A DNA stretch of 64,000 bases from Gammaproteobacteria bacterium (GTDB taxonomy: Bacteria > Pseudomonadota > Gammaproteobacteria > UBA4575), in NCBI GenBank assembly GCA_033344735.1, contig JAWPMW010000001.1:1-64000 (forward strand), written 5' to 3'. Shown piece after piece: positions 41,646 through 51,341 of this stretch. The notes below the pieces were generated by a model. That model did no database searches. It was given only the letters and a program-made list of their open reading frames with translations, and was not told the DNA's origin. Every line of letters starts with the position of its first letter. Within the stretch, counting starts at the first letter, position 1. The position numbers were made by a program, and so were the translations under genes.

Positions 41646-41686
41646 TACTCTTCTGAGTACAACATAAACGTGAATAAATAAATATT

Positions 41687-42319
41687 ATGAGTTATTTGGT
41701 TCAAGAGATTTCACTGTTCCTATTAGGCGCTTTTATTATTGGTGTCGTTTACGGGTGGATAGTGCGTGGTATTCGTGCGCAGCGTGATCTGAATAATGTA
41801 CTCGATCGTCATGAGCAAGAGATTGCGCAATTACGAAATGAAAATGCGTTGCTTGCTGACCGTGTTGAACAACTGGAGTTGATTCCTGCGAGTGGTGCGG
41901 GTGAAGATTGGCAAGATGAATACCCGTTAAATGAAATTAAAGATATAGAAGCATCGACGTTATCTAAACTAGCAAGCATACAAGTAAATACAACCAAAGA
42001 TTTATGGAAGTTATGCAATAATGAGGATGCAGTTTATGATCTTGCTGAAAAAATTGGCGTAGAAGATTTTGCAATTCAACGCTGGGTATCAATTTCGCAG
42101 TTACTTCGTGTTGCTAACATTGAAGCGGATGATGCAGTGCTATTGGAAGCTACTGAGATTTATTCGTTAGAGGATCTTTCTAATCAAAAGCCAGTAAGGC
42201 TAGGTGAGAAGCTGGCTAAAAATAACGAACGCGAGAAAATTCTCAGTGAATTGCCAGATGAGTCAAAGTTGTCAGGTTGGATCGAGCATTCGCAGCACAT
42301 TCTTAACTTAAATAGTTAG
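41687..42319 (+). CDS. Membrane-anchored DUF4332-like (helix-hairpin-helix) protein
   Basis: 210 residues: an N-terminal membrane helix (about 8-26), a coiled coil (about 35-62, RHEQEIAQLRNENALLADRVEQLE), then a helical domain (about 75-205) with KIGVEDFAIQRWVSISQLLRVANIEADDA, which is the DUF4332 helix-hairpin-helix pattern. Members possibly bind nucleic acid or other proteins; function unknown. It is 41 bp downstream of hisI. Confidence 0.7.
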   Translation: MSYLVQEISLFLLGAFIIGVVYGWIVRGIRAQRDLNNVLDRHEQEIAQLRNENALLADRVEQLELIPASGAGEDWQDEYPLNEIKDIEASTLSKLASIQVNTTKDLWKLCNNEDAVYDLAEKIGVEDFAIQRWVSISQLLRVANIEADDAVLLEATEIYSLEDLSNQKPVRLGEKLAKNNEREKILSELPDESKLSGWIEHSQHILNLNS

Positions 42320-42325
42320 TATCGA

Positions 42326-42880
42326 TTAACCAGGCTTATAGTTTATCGATATTGCAACACTGACACCAAAGCCGATGGTTTCATCTTCTGCCCACTCACC
42401 ATTTCCGATATTAAAATCACGTCGATCTAATTCAAATTGAGCGCGTGCATGCGCATGCTTGTTATCAGTTACTTTCCATTCTAAGGGGAAAGTTATTTGT
42501 TTTTTCTGGTCACGTATCTGGAGAATGCCAATAATATTGTATCTGTCATCTTCAATGTGTGAAATGTGTGTGCTGTTAAAGCTGGCTTGTGGGAAATTAT
42601 TAAAATAGAACCAATCAGAATCAGCTAGTGCTTGATCTCTATCTCGACTGTTAGTGTTAATTGAAGTTACATCTATAGTGCAATTAATATAGCTATTTTC
42701 TAAGTCTTGCAGATCTATAGAAATAGTTGATGTGGACTTGCTAAATACTCCATTAAAAGCGACTTCGTCATAGCTTGCGGTAAATTGAATTGATTTGTCA
42801 TCTTGGATAGATGTCCATTGCTGCGACGCAAAACAAGGTATGAAAAGTAGATGGCAAATAAACAGTATGAGTGCTCTCAT
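42326..42880 (-). CDS. YceI-family periplasmic lipid-binding protein (second copy)
   Basis: 184 residues with a signal peptide (about 1-18) and the YceI lipocalin-like barrel: VAFNGVFSKSTSTISID, SRDRDQALADSDWFYFNNFPQASF and IGILQIRDQKKQITFPLEW, ending FGVSVAISINY. YceI proteins bind isoprenoids such as ubiquinone precursors. It is last in a three-gene minus-strand unit with cytochrome b561 and another YceI gene. Confidence 0.88.
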   Translation of the reverse strand: MRALILFICHLLFIPCFASQQWTSIQDDKSIQFTASYDEVAFNGVFSKSTSTISIDLQDLENSYINCTIDVTSINTNSRDRDQALADSDWFYFNNFPQASFNSTHISHIEDDRYNIIGILQIRDQKKQITFPLEWKVTDNKHAHARAQFELDRRDFNIGNGEWAEDETIGFGVSVAISINYKPG

Positions 42881-42883
42881 GTT

Positions 42884-43420
42884 TTATAGCATACGTTTTA
42901 AAATATCATTTTTTCGTATGAAATGATGGTGCAATGCAGCAGTAATATGTATCAGCACAACCGTGCCTAATGTGCAGACTAAAACAAAGTGAGTAGTTTT
43001 CGCTAATTCTTCGGTGTTAATGTTGGGTTTTGTGATTGATGGGATTTCAAATAAACCAAACCACTGTAAAGGAAAATTAGCTGCCGAATTAATTACCCAT
43101 CCGCTAAGTGGAATGCATATCATCAAAGCATACATGAGTAACTGTCCAAACAAGACAGTTTTTCTCTGTGATTTTGAAAGTGCCTGCGAAGGCTTTGGGG
43201 CCGGATTGAGTAATCGCCATAGGATACGAACAGTGACTGTGGCTAGTAACAGTATGCCTATAGACTTGTGAATCATAAACATTTCTAGTTTTACTGGTGA
43301 TAAGCGCATGTTGATCATAGTGGCGCCAAGCGCAAACATAAAAATGATTGCAATGGCCATGAACCAATGAAGTATGCGGCTTACTAGGCCCCAATGTTTG
43401 GCGCTATTTCCCCAGCTCAT
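42884..43420 (-). CDS. Cytochrome b561
   Basis: 178 residues with four membrane helices. Haem-ligating histidines are expected in RILHWFMAIAI, MIHKSIGILLLA and the final helix IHITAALHHHF. It would shuttle electrons between quinol and a periplasmic acceptor. It overlaps the upstream YceI gene by 4 bp and precedes the second YceI gene by 3 bp. YceI and cytochrome b561 are often encoded together, which supports a link to quinone or periplasmic redox metabolism. Confidence 0.92.
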   Translation of the reverse strand: MSWGNSAKHWGLVSRILHWFMAIAIIFMFALGATMINMRLSPVKLEMFMIHKSIGILLLATVTVRILWRLLNPAPKPSQALSKSQRKTVLFGQLLMYALMICIPLSGWVINSAANFPLQWFGLFEIPSITKPNINTEELAKTTHFVLVCTLGTVVLIHITAALHHHFIRKNDILKRML

Positions 43421-43998
43421 TCTGCTATTTTTTGTCCTTCGACTTCTAAACGAATCTCGATGTCATCGCCTAATGCTGGAAGACCATATGTCATACCAAA
43501 TAAAGAGCGTTTAATTTGTGTTGTCGCGGAAAATCCAGCTGTATATTTGCCCGAAAAAGGGTGTTTTCCAGATTTATTGTGCATAACATTTAATACCACT
43601 GTTTCAGTTTTTCCAAGTATAGTTAAATCACCGTGTACATTCATTTTGCTATTCTCTAGTGGTTCCACATTGGTGCTGGTGAAAGTCATAGCAGGGAAGT
43701 TTTCTACATCAAAGAAATCTTCATTTTTCATGTGGTCGTTCCATTTCTGATCGTCCATATCAATGCTGTCTGTATTGATGGTGACTTCTATGGTTGATGC
43801 TTGGGGATTTTCTGGATCAAATGAAAACGTACCGTCAAATTTTAAAAACTCACCCTGCGATTTTGAAAAGCCTAGGTGATCACAAAAAAATAATATTTGA
43901 GTATGTACTGGTTCCAATTGGTAATTTGCAGCAAAGCTAGTACTGCTAATGAATCCTAGGATTAGTAAAAATAATAATCGTTTAACTGTTGGGATCAT
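43417..43998 (-). CDS. YceI-family periplasmic protein (first copy)
   Basis: 193 residues with a signal peptide (about 1-23). The YceI barrel is complete: FDGTFSFDPENPQASTIEV, KWNDHMKNEDFFDVENFPAM, LTILGKTETVVLNV and TQIKRSLFGMTYGLPALGDD, ending IRLEVEGQK. It is less similar to the second copy than a recent duplicate would be, so the two probably differ in ligand. It is first in the operon. Confidence 0.92.
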   Translation of the reverse strand: MIPTVKRLLFLLILGFISSTSFAANYQLEPVHTQILFFCDHLGFSKSQGEFLKFDGTFSFDPENPQASTIEVTINTDSIDMDDQKWNDHMKNEDFFDVENFPAMTFTSTNVEPLENSKMNVHGDLTILGKTETVVLNVMHNKSGKHPFSGKYTAGFSATTQIKRSLFGMTYGLPALGDDIEIRLEVEGQKIAE

Positions 43999-44159
43999 GG
44001 GGTTTCTCGTGGCTTTAGATGTGTTTAACCAATTTTACTATCTGAGTAATTGAAGAAGCTAGTATAAATAGCGAAATGTCGTTGACTAAGACTAGTAGAA
44101 TACGTAACTATACTGCCTTGTTTTAACGACTGTATTACAGCATCTATAGGTTTCAGGGT

Positions 44160-44363
44160 ATGAATAATGCGTTAGAAAATGGGCAGGCTATTAGGGTAAG
44201 CCCAGATCAAGCAACTGTCTGCTGTCGAGGAGCAAGTGGAGCGCTTGGACATCCTGCGGTTTATCTTACTTTTGCCGACCAATCGACGGTGCAGTGTTAC
44301 TATTGTGGGTGTGTGTATACACGAGCTCATGCCGGTAACGAGCATCCATGTAAAGCAGAGTAG
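44160..44363 (+). CDS. CHCC zinc-finger protein
   Basis: 67 residues. The zinc site reads CCRGASGALGHPAVYL, then QCYYCGCVYTR, which is the C-x-H-x-C-C pattern of zf-CHCC proteins related to the NDUFS6 subunit of complex I. Small bacterial members are common and uncharacterised. It is transcribed divergently from the YceI operon and lies upstream of the sulfur operon, with 176 bp between. Confidence 0.85.
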   Translation: MNNALENGQAIRVSPDQATVCCRGASGALGHPAVYLTFADQSTVQCYYCGCVYTRAHAGNEHPCKAE

Positions 44364-44539
44364 TCTCTATTCTATATGGGTTACTTATAGAAAGATAAAT
44401 TTCTCTTATAGTCTTTAAAAAAGAAGTAATCTACCACTCGAAGAGCCACAATTCGTATAACACAAGAATTTACAAGATGGTCATTATAGGCTGTCTAACA
44501 ATTTACTATTTGATAACTTAATAATCAGGAACGTAATTA

Positions 44540-44929
44540 ATGTCTAATAAGATAAGTATTATGCTTATATCTGGTAAGCGTGAGCAGCTTCAAATGGCTG
44601 CTATGGTTGCATCAGTTGGCGCAGTAAGCGGTAATGATGTCACAGTTTTTCTCTCAATGAATGCTTTGGAATTTTTTAAAAAAGACAGTGATCTAAAGGC
44701 GCCAGCCGATGGCCCAATGGGCAGCTTACTAGAAGAGAAAAACGCACCGGGATATATGGAACTATTTGAATCAGCAGTTGAATTGGGTGATGCAAAAATT
44801 TACCCATGTTCAATGGCGGTAGATATTATGGGTCTAAGTAATGATGATCTTGTCGATTATGTGTCAGAGTCTCTAGGACTGACAAAGTTTTTAGACGATG
44901 CATCTGAAGGCCAAGTGTGGACATTTTAA
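44540..44929 (+). CDS. DsrE-family sulfur-carrier protein
   Basis: 129 residues with the DsrE fold: opening SIMLISGKREQLQMAAMVASV and a single conserved cysteine in AKIYPCSMAVDIMGL (about residue 93), the likely persulfide carrier. It is first of four genes: DsrE, TusA (17 bp downstream), SQR-like flavoprotein, DUF1641. In sulfur-oxidising bacteria DsrE and TusA proteins pass persulfide sulfur between enzymes; the same is inferred here. AGGA precedes the ATG. Confidence 0.88.
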   Translation: MSNKISIMLISGKREQLQMAAMVASVGAVSGNDVTVFLSMNALEFFKKDSDLKAPADGPMGSLLEEKNAPGYMELFESAVELGDAKIYPCSMAVDIMGLSNDDLVDYVSESLGLTKFLDDASEGQVWTF

Positions 44930-44946
44930 TTAAAGGAGATTGAGAG

Positions 44947-45177
44947 ATGGCGGATAGAAAAATAGTAGATGCAAAGAATACATTTTGCCCTGGTCCTTTG
45001 ATGGAGCTAATCGCAAATATGAAACAAGCTGAAGTTGGAGATGAATTAGTTGTATTGTCTACGGATGAGGGCTCAGCAAATGATATCCCTGAGTGGATTA
45101 ACAAAGTAGGTCATGAAGTACTTGAAAGCTCAGAAGATTCAGGTGTCTGGAGCATTGTGGTTAAGAAAACCAAGTAA
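44947..45177 (+). CDS. TusA-family sulfurtransferase
   Basis: 76 residues with the hallmark CPGP (NTFCPGPLMELIANMK, Cys about residue 13), then VVLSTDEGSANDIPEWINKVGHEV. The cysteine carries a persulfide. It is too far from tRNA-thiolation genes to be the housekeeping TusA and fits the metabolic type beside a DsrE and an SQR-like gene. AAAGGAG precedes the ATG. Confidence 0.93.
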   Translation: MADRKIVDAKNTFCPGPLMELIANMKQAEVGDELVVLSTDEGSANDIPEWINKVGHEVLESSEDSGVWSIVVKKTK

Positions 45178-45221
45178 CTTGATTTTTGTAAAATAAATAT
45201 AAATTCTAAAGAGAGGTTGAA

Positions 45222-46349
45222 ATGAAAATCTTAATCGTCGGTGGCGGAATGGGTGGAACCATCCTTGCTAATAATCTGGCTCGTAAAATGAGGCACGACT
45301 TAAAATCAGGTAAAGCTAGCATTACAATGCTATCAGCATCTGATAAGCACATGTATCAGCCCGGATTGCTGTATGTGGCAGTTGGAAAAATGAACCCAAC
45401 TGAACTGTATCGTGATCAGGTTAGTTTGTTGGAGCCCAGTATTGAATTTAAAGTAGACCCCGTCGTTGAATTTAATCTAGATGATAATAATGTTAAAGCT
45501 AAAAGTGGAAATACTTATAACTACGACATCATTGTGATTGCAACAGGTTCACGTACACATGCTGAAGGTACGCCGGGCCTTGCAGAATACGCTGAACAGT
45601 TTTACACCGAAGCTGATGCAGTAAAAATGTATAAGAAACTAGAGTCTTTTGAAGGTGGGAAAGTTGTCGTTGCTGTTGGTGTGCCGCATAAGTGCCCAAT
45701 GGCCCCGCTTGAGATTACTTTCATGTTGGTTGACTATTTCAAGCAACGCGGTATCTGGGACAAAGTTCAGCTTCATTACACATACCCTATTGGTCGAACT
45801 CACAGTCTAGAGCCTGTTGCTAAATGGGCAACGCCAGAGTTTGAGCGTTTGGGCATTACCTATGAAACTTTATTCAATATGAAAGAAGTGAATGCTAATT
45901 CTGTTCTGAGTGAAGAAGGTACAGAAGCTGAATATGACTTACTAATAACAGTGCCTGCCCATAAAGGTATGCAAGTGATCGAAGACGCTGGTTTGGGTGC
46001 TGGCGGGTTTATTCCAACAGATCGTAAACGTCTAAACATGGAAGGGCGTGAAAATGTTTATGTTCTTGGTGATACAACTAACTTGCCAATCAGTAAGGCA
46101 GGTTCTACAGCTCACTTTGAGGCAGAAGCACTTGCTGAAAATATTGCCTCAATGGTAACTATTGGTTCTGCAACACGTGATTATGACGGTAAGGTATTTT
46201 GCTTTATTGAGGCTGGCGAAGGTAAAGCCACTTACGCAATGTTCAACTACCAGAATCCACCTGATCCAAAAGCACCTACTGCGGGTATTCATATGTTCAA
46301 GACTGCCTACAATAAGATGTATTGGGCTAGTGCTCGCGGTTTACTCTAA
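45222..46349 (+). CDS. Sulfide:quinone oxidoreductase-like FAD flavoprotein
   Basis: 375 residues. FAD site ILIVGGGMGGTILANNLA at the N-terminus, second nucleotide-contact strand IIVIATGSRTH (about 104), and FAD-closing segment VYVLGDTTNLPISKAGSTAHFEAE (about 279-302, in two parts). Only two cysteines are present: Cys158 in VPHKCPMAP and Cys327 in FCFIEAG. These fit the two redox cysteines that bridge sulfur in SQR enzymes; a third is missing. It probably oxidises sulfide or a protein persulfide and reduces quinone. AGAGAGG precedes the ATG. Confidence 0.88.
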   Translation: MKILIVGGGMGGTILANNLARKMRHDLKSGKASITMLSASDKHMYQPGLLYVAVGKMNPTELYRDQVSLLEPSIEFKVDPVVEFNLDDNNVKAKSGNTYNYDIIVIATGSRTHAEGTPGLAEYAEQFYTEADAVKMYKKLESFEGGKVVVAVGVPHKCPMAPLEITFMLVDYFKQRGIWDKVQLHYTYPIGRTHSLEPVAKWATPEFERLGITYETLFNMKEVNANSVLSEEGTEAEYDLLITVPAHKGMQVIEDAGLGAGGFIPTDRKRLNMEGRENVYVLGDTTNLPISKAGSTAHFEAEALAENIASMVTIGSATRDYDGKVFCFIEAGEGKATYAMFNYQNPPDPKAPTAGIHMFKTAYNKMYWASARGLL

Positions 46350-46363
46350 AGGAGGAATGAGCA

Positions 46364-46897
46364 ATGGCACAGTTAGGAGATATTAGTAAAGAAGCCGAGC
46401 GCTTAGCCGAAAGTGCTGGTGATGCACTGACGGACGATATCGTTGGGCGTTTAGCGGAAGTGGCTGGTGATGGTCTAGTGCTACTTGATCAAGCGAATCG
46501 CAGCAATTTAGATAAAGCCTTGCCTGCGATCAGCCGTATGGTTGAAAACGGTGATCTGGATCGTGTGGTGAATTTGGCACGCGTTATGGGTGCTGCAGGC
46601 GATGCGATGACTGATGATATTGTTTCACGAGTAGCAGAAACCGGTGGCGAATTAATGTGTATCGCTGATCGACTTGCACGTAGTGAGGGGTTGCTACGTC
46701 TGTTGGACTTGCTGGAACGTGAGCACATCATGAACTTGTTACTAGAGTTTGCAGAAGCCGCTGCAGCAGCTAAAGCGAGTCATGAACCTGCTTCAAAAGG
46801 GGGGGTTATGGGCATGATGGGAACAATGCAAGATCCAGATGTACAAGATGCGCTGAAATTCTTTGGCGCAATGTTTAAAGAGCTCAAGAAAGCTTGA
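46364..46897 (+). CDS. DUF1641 family protein with internal duplication
   Basis: 177 residues, helical. Two related units: GDALTDDIVGRLAEVAGDG (about 20-38) and GDAMTDDIVSRVAETGGEL (about 74-92). Spacing is 54 residues. The C-terminal part has GVMGMMGTMQDPDVQDALKFF, the DUF1641 ending. DUF1641 genes often follow formate dehydrogenase or SQR-type genes; the protein may act as an adaptor. AGGAGG precedes the ATG. It ends the operon and shares a terminator with glnS. Confidence 0.88.
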   Translation: MAQLGDISKEAERLAESAGDALTDDIVGRLAEVAGDGLVLLDQANRSNLDKALPAISRMVENGDLDRVVNLARVMGAAGDAMTDDIVSRVAETGGELMCIADRLARSEGLLRLLDLLEREHIMNLLLEFAEAAAAAKASHEPASKGGVMGMMGTMQDPDVQDALKFFGAMFKELKKA

Positions 46898-46916
46898 TTG
46901 AATACCTATGTTATAT

Positions 46917-46950
46917 AAAAAGTCCAGTTTTATCGCTGGGCTTTTTATTT
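46917..46950. terminator. Shared bidirectional terminator (sulfur operon and glnS)
   Basis: AAAAGTCCAG pairs with CTGGGCTTTT, flanked by A and T tracts. The glnS stop codon (46945-46947) lies inside its tail, so it serves both convergent units. Confidence 0.88.
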
Positions 46951-48612
46951 ATTTAATTTCGCCCACGTATCTCTTAATGTAACAGTGCGATTAAATACTA
47001 TCTTTCCATCTTCACTGTCTTGTTTATCTCGCGTGTAATAACCGTTGCGTTCAAATTGATATCCTTGTTCGGCTTTGACTTCAGACATACTGGCTTCTGC
47101 AAAGCAGTTGTCCAATATTTCTAACGAATCTGGATTAAGGTTGTCTAGCATGTTTTCGCTAGCACCAGGATTAGCAGTGTTGAATAATCTGTCATAGGAT
47201 TTTACTTGAACCGGCATAGCATCTGCGACAGATACCCAATGTATTGTGCCCTTAATTTTTCGACCATCGGCTGATTTCCCACCACGTGTTTCAGGGTCGT
47301 ATGTGCAACGTAGCTCAACAATATTACCATTAGTGTCTTTGATGACATCAGTGCAAGTAATGTAATAGGCGTAACGTAGGCGTACTTCGCGACCAGGTCC
47401 TAAACGAAAAAATTTCTTGGGAGGGTCTTCCATGAAGTCAGCTTGTTCAATGTATATTTCACGCGAAAAAGAGATGTTGCGTTTCCCTAGTTCAGGACGT
47501 TTAGGGTGGTTAGACGCTTCTAGTTGTTCTATTTGTCCTTCAGGATAATTTTCAATCACGACTTTAAGAGGCTGGAGTACACACATAGCCCTTGGTGCGT
47601 TGTAATCTAAATTTTCACGTACGCAATTTTCTAGTACACCGACATCAATTTGTGAATCTTTTTTGGTTATCCCTATACGTTCACAAAAATCTCGAATCGC
47701 AGCTGCAGGATATCCGCGACGACGTAAGCCAGTAATAGTTGGCATTCGTGGATCATCCCAGCCTTCCACATGATTTTCATCGACAAGCTGATGTAATTTG
47801 CGTTTGCTGGTTATGGTGTAATCTAATGATAAGCGTGCAAACTCTATTTGCTGTGGATGGCATGGAGTTTTTATTGTGTCTAATATCCAGTCGTATAATG
47901 GTCTATGGTCTTCAAACTCTAGAGTGCAAAGAGAGTGGGTGATGCCTTCAATTGCATCAGAGAGACAATGTGCATAATCATACATGGGATAAATACACCA
48001 CTCGTTATTGGTGCGATGGTGGTGTGCGTGTTTAATGCGATACAAAGCCGGGTCACGCATATTGATATTGGGTGAAGCCATATCAATTTTTGCGCGTAAT
48101 ACGCATTCACCTTCTTTGAATTCACCTTGGCGCATGCGTTTAAATAAGTCTAAGTTTTCTTCAACTGAGCGATTTCGGTAAGGGCTGTCTTTCCCTGCTT
48201 CAGTTAGAGTACCTCGGTAAGTTCTTACTTCTTCAGCGTTTAAATTGCAGATATAGGCTTTTTCTATCTCGATCAATTTCACTGCATATTGATATAGCTG
48301 CTCGAAATAGTCAGACGCAAATAATAAATTGCTCCAATTATGACCTAGCCAAGTGACATCGCGTTTAATTGACTCTACATACTCTTTATTTTCTTTATCA
48401 GGATTGGTGTCATCAAAACGTAAGTTACAATGGCCATTAAATTCTTGTGCAATTCCAAAATTCAAGCAAATAGATTTCGCATGACCAATATGTAAGTAAC
48501 CATTGGGCTCTGGCGGAAATCTCGTCATTATAGACATTGAATTCTCTTCAATGTCTTTACGAATCCAGTTGCGAATAAAATTGTTAGAAGGTGTACTTGT
48601 CTCTTCTGTCAT
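46945..48612 (-). CDS. glnS: Glutaminyl-tRNA synthetase
   Basis: 555 residues, as in E. coli (554). The HIGH motif is in [12 protein letters not shown] (about 35-46) and the KMSKS-like loop is [10 protein letters not shown]. The class I catalytic domain is followed by an anticodon-binding beta-barrel region. It charges tRNA-Gln with glutamine in translation. The gene is 22 bp from the AsmA gene stop on the same strand, with which it may be read through. Confidence 0.98.
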   Translation of the reverse strand: MTEETSTPSNNFIRNWIRKDIEENSMSIMTRFPPEPNGYLHIGHAKSICLNFGIAQEFNGHCNLRFDDTNPDKENKEYVESIKRDVTWLGHNWSNLLFASDYFEQLYQYAVKLIEIEKAYICNLNAEEVRTYRGTLTEAGKDSPYRNRSVEENLDLFKRMRQGEFKEGECVLRAKIDMASPNINMRDPALYRIKHAHHHRTNNEWCIYPMYDYAHCLSDAIEGITHSLCTLEFEDHRPLYDWILDTIKTPCHPQQIEFARLSLDYTITSKRKLHQLVDENHVEGWDDPRMPTITGLRRRGYPAAAIRDFCERIGITKKDSQIDVGVLENCVRENLDYNAPRAMCVLQPLKVVIENYPEGQIEQLEASNHPKRPELGKRNISFSREIYIEQADFMEDPPKKFFRLGPGREVRLRYAYYITCTDVIKDTNGNIVELRCTYDPETRGGKSADGRKIKGTIHWVSVADAMPVQVKSYDRLFNTANPGASENMLDNLNPDSLEILDNCFAEASMSEVKAEQGYQFERNGYYTRDKQDSEDGKIVFNRTVTLRDTWAKLNK

Positions 48613-48634
48613 AGTCTTTTATATAGTTAATGCT

Positions 48635-51319
48635 TTATGGGTCTAGAGGTTCTACTGTTGCCTCTTTGAGTAATTCTTCTTTGGCCTTCTCTGCTGCTGC
48701 CGCTTCTTCTTCAGCAAGCTTTTCTGCGGCGATGCGTTCTGCCTCTTGTTCAGCTTCGACCGCCTTGGTTGTTGCGCTGGCAACTTCGCTGAAACACTTC
48801 TTGCTTTTGTTTCCCCCCATACTGTCAAAAGGTATGGCTAATACAGCAGGTCCAAGGGCAACAGTTGCAGCACTTTTTAAGAGTTTCTTAAAGACTGATC
48901 CTTTGTCTAATGAAAAACTTGGGTTTTGCAGATCACCTACTACGCGTATGTTGGCTCCTAAAGTAAAAAACTCAATGTCTTTCGGTTTGGGTATTAGTAA
49001 TAAGTTTAAACTTTCCATGCTTAAGTCTATTGAACCATTAGTTTGCATGACAATATTTTCTGTATTAAGTAATGTGGCTTCGCTCGTGAAAACACCTTCA
49101 GTACCGCTAAACTGAACAAATAGGCACTCAACCTTAGTATGCTTTTTTTTGGGCTTTCCAGGCATTAGTTCAACTAATAAGTTTTTTGCAAGTAGGTCGA
49201 TGGGTGCATCAGCGAGTGAGCCCTCAGTCATCACCGCTGTGATTTTCCCATTGGCATTTTTAGCCAGTTGCTGGCTGCTAGTTCCAAAGGAATTCACGTC
49301 AATTGAAGCGTCGATTTTTCCCTGCAGCGTTTCACTTGCCTCAATGTCACTTAACAACTGGCCGAGGTTAAAATTTTCGGTAAATAAGCTATGAGAAAAA
49401 ATATCTTTATTCGCATCAATTAATGCGTTTGCACGCAAATTTGCATCTAAGTAGTTAAGAGATTCAATGTCTAACATGGCGGTATTGTTTTTCGCAACTG
49501 CTTTTGCTTTGACATCTTTTAATGTGGCTTCTTTATAAATTAGATTATTAATCGTTAACGAAATGTCTGTATTGGCTGAATTTAACCAGTCCAGATCAAT
49601 TTTATCGTCTGAGAACAGTTTAGATCTTTCTTCTTTTTCACTGTTTTCTTTTTCATCTGATTGTGTGGTTGCTAGTAAGTGTTCTACATTTAACGATTCT
49701 GCAGTTATGTTGGCCCGAACATTGGGTGGTGATGAGAACTCTATATCACTATTACCTGCTAACTGTGTGTTGTCGAGAACTAGATTTACATCCTTTAGGC
49801 TTAGAGTGTTGCCAGCATATTTCATGTTGGTCTTTAGAGAAAAGTTTTTAGAAGTTGGCAACGATTGCTTAATGACGCCTTCGAAGCTTTGAATATTTTT
49901 ACCCTCCGATGTCAGTGCAAGATCAATCGTTGGCTGACTTTCTTTGTCTAACACGATCGATCCGAGTGCTGTCGTAATTGCATCTTTGATGGTGATTTTT
50001 GATTCTAGATCGCCAATAGTAATAATGCCGTCAGGATTAATGATGCTGGTTTTTACTGAAAACTCATCAATATTTTCTGCCGCAATCGCCTGTTGAACTT
50101 CATTTAGCCAGGCAGGATTTTTGCCGCTGATATCAATTGCAACTGCAATTCGAGTAGAGTCACCTGCAATAGTGACTTCGCCGGTGGTTAATATTTTACT
50201 GTTGTCTATTTCAATGTTTGAATCTATCGAATGTGCTCTCCATGATTTACCATCACTTTCAACTGATGAAGCCAATTCAAAATTGTCGACTATTTCTGAG
50301 GGGAAAAATGTTTGATAATTGTTGAGCCATGCGGGTTCAGTGCCAGATGCGTTTACAGATAAATTGACTCCAGATATGGCGTTAACCGATGCAATATCGC
50401 CTTGCACATTAATAGCTGTATCTTTTAATTTTACTTCAACGTCAATATTTGAGGCATTCAATTGACCAAAGCTGCCCACGAGTTGAGTGCTGAGAGTTAC
50501 TTTTTCGGTGTCAGGTAAAGGCAGTTGTTTAGCGAGTAAGAACTCTCTAATGTTAGTTGCGTTTGTGTTGATTTTTAAATTGAGATTGCCTTCATTGGCA
50601 ATGTTCAACATTCCGCTGATAGCACTATTGAAAGGAACAGCATTGATATCTGCAGTAAGATTGCAATCATTGCCTTGCAATAGATGTCGAATGCGACACA
50701 TCTCGCTGCTTAACTCTAACGGCTGATCGTCAAATCGACTTGATGCCTTAATCTGAATAGTGTCTTTATTTTTCGGATGAAGTTCGAAAGACTCTAATGA
50801 ATAGACAAATGATTTTTCTGTTTGCTGGTCAGAATAATTAATTTGTAAATTCTTAATTTTCACATCAATTACATCAAGTAGTGCAGTGCCTTTGCCGCCT
50901 GTACTTTTTTCTTTTGGAGCTTCTTGAGTGAATTCTAGATTGGATTGACCTTGCTGATTGCGTTTTAAATTGATGACTGCATTATCAAATACAATGTTCT
51001 CTATCGAAATTACTCCACGTAATAGATCGAGTAATGCAACGCCAAATTCCAATTTTTCTGCTGTGAGTAAATTGCTATCTTTATCCCAGTCCGCGCTAGC
51101 GACACGAACCCCAGAAGTCTGGAGTGTGGGATGAAGTGAGCGAGTTAAAGTGAATTGGCCATCAACGATAACATCTCGCTTTAATGTATTTTGTAAAGCA
51201 TCAAGCGCATTTTTTTCAATTGTCTTGTCGTCGATTAGCTTATATGCTGCAGCAGCTGAGATTAATGCAATGATAATAATGACCGCAATTGCAATCAGGA
51301 TTTTTTTTATTAGAGACAC
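48635..51319 (-). CDS. asmA: AsmA-family protein
   Basis: 894 residues with an N-terminal membrane helix (about 5-25) and a long periplasmic part. The AsmA N-terminal domain has TSGVRVASADWDKDSNLLTAE. The middle is a series of beta-strand repeats of the VPS13-like bridge type, and the AsmA C-terminal domain contains LTEGSLADAPIDLLAKNLLVEL-like and FVQFSGTEGVFTSE segments. AsmA proteins are implicated in phospholipid transport to the outer membrane. The C-terminal 60 residues are a charged Ala/Glu/Lys helix, unusual in the family. Confidence 0.9.
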   Translation of the reverse strand: MSLIKKILIAIAVIIIIALISAAAAYKLIDDKTIEKNALDALQNTLKRDVIVDGQFTLTRSLHPTLQTSGVRVASADWDKDSNLLTAEKLEFGVALLDLLRGVISIENIVFDNAVINLKRNQQGQSNLEFTQEAPKEKSTGGKGTALLDVIDVKIKNLQINYSDQQTEKSFVYSLESFELHPKNKDTIQIKASSRFDDQPLELSSEMCRIRHLLQGNDCNLTADINAVPFNSAISGMLNIANEGNLNLKINTNATNIREFLLAKQLPLPDTEKVTLSTQLVGSFGQLNASNIDVEVKLKDTAINVQGDIASVNAISGVNLSVNASGTEPAWLNNYQTFFPSEIVDNFELASSVESDGKSWRAHSIDSNIEIDNSKILTTGEVTIAGDSTRIAVAIDISGKNPAWLNEVQQAIAAENIDEFSVKTSIINPDGIITIGDLESKITIKDAITTALGSIVLDKESQPTIDLALTSEGKNIQSFEGVIKQSLPTSKNFSLKTNMKYAGNTLSLKDVNLVLDNTQLAGNSDIEFSSPPNVRANITAESLNVEHLLATTQSDEKENSEKEERSKLFSDDKIDLDWLNSANTDISLTINNLIYKEATLKDVKAKAVAKNNTAMLDIESLNYLDANLRANALIDANKDIFSHSLFTENFNLGQLLSDIEASETLQGKIDASIDVNSFGTSSQQLAKNANGKITAVMTEGSLADAPIDLLAKNLLVELMPGKPKKKHTKVECLFVQFSGTEGVFTSEATLLNTENIVMQTNGSIDLSMESLNLLLIPKPKDIEFFTLGANIRVVGDLQNPSFSLDKGSVFKKLLKSAATVALGPAVLAIPFDSMGGNKSKKCFSEVASATTKAVEAEQEAERIAAEKLAEEEAAAAEKAKEELLKEATVEPLDP

Positions 51320-51341
51320 GGTATTAAATACCTTTATTAGG

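Noticed and set aside
48630-49115. Plus-strand frame of 161 codons opposite the asmA end
   Set aside because: Ser/Ala-rich shadow of the minus-strand AsmA coding sequence, without a ribosome binding site.
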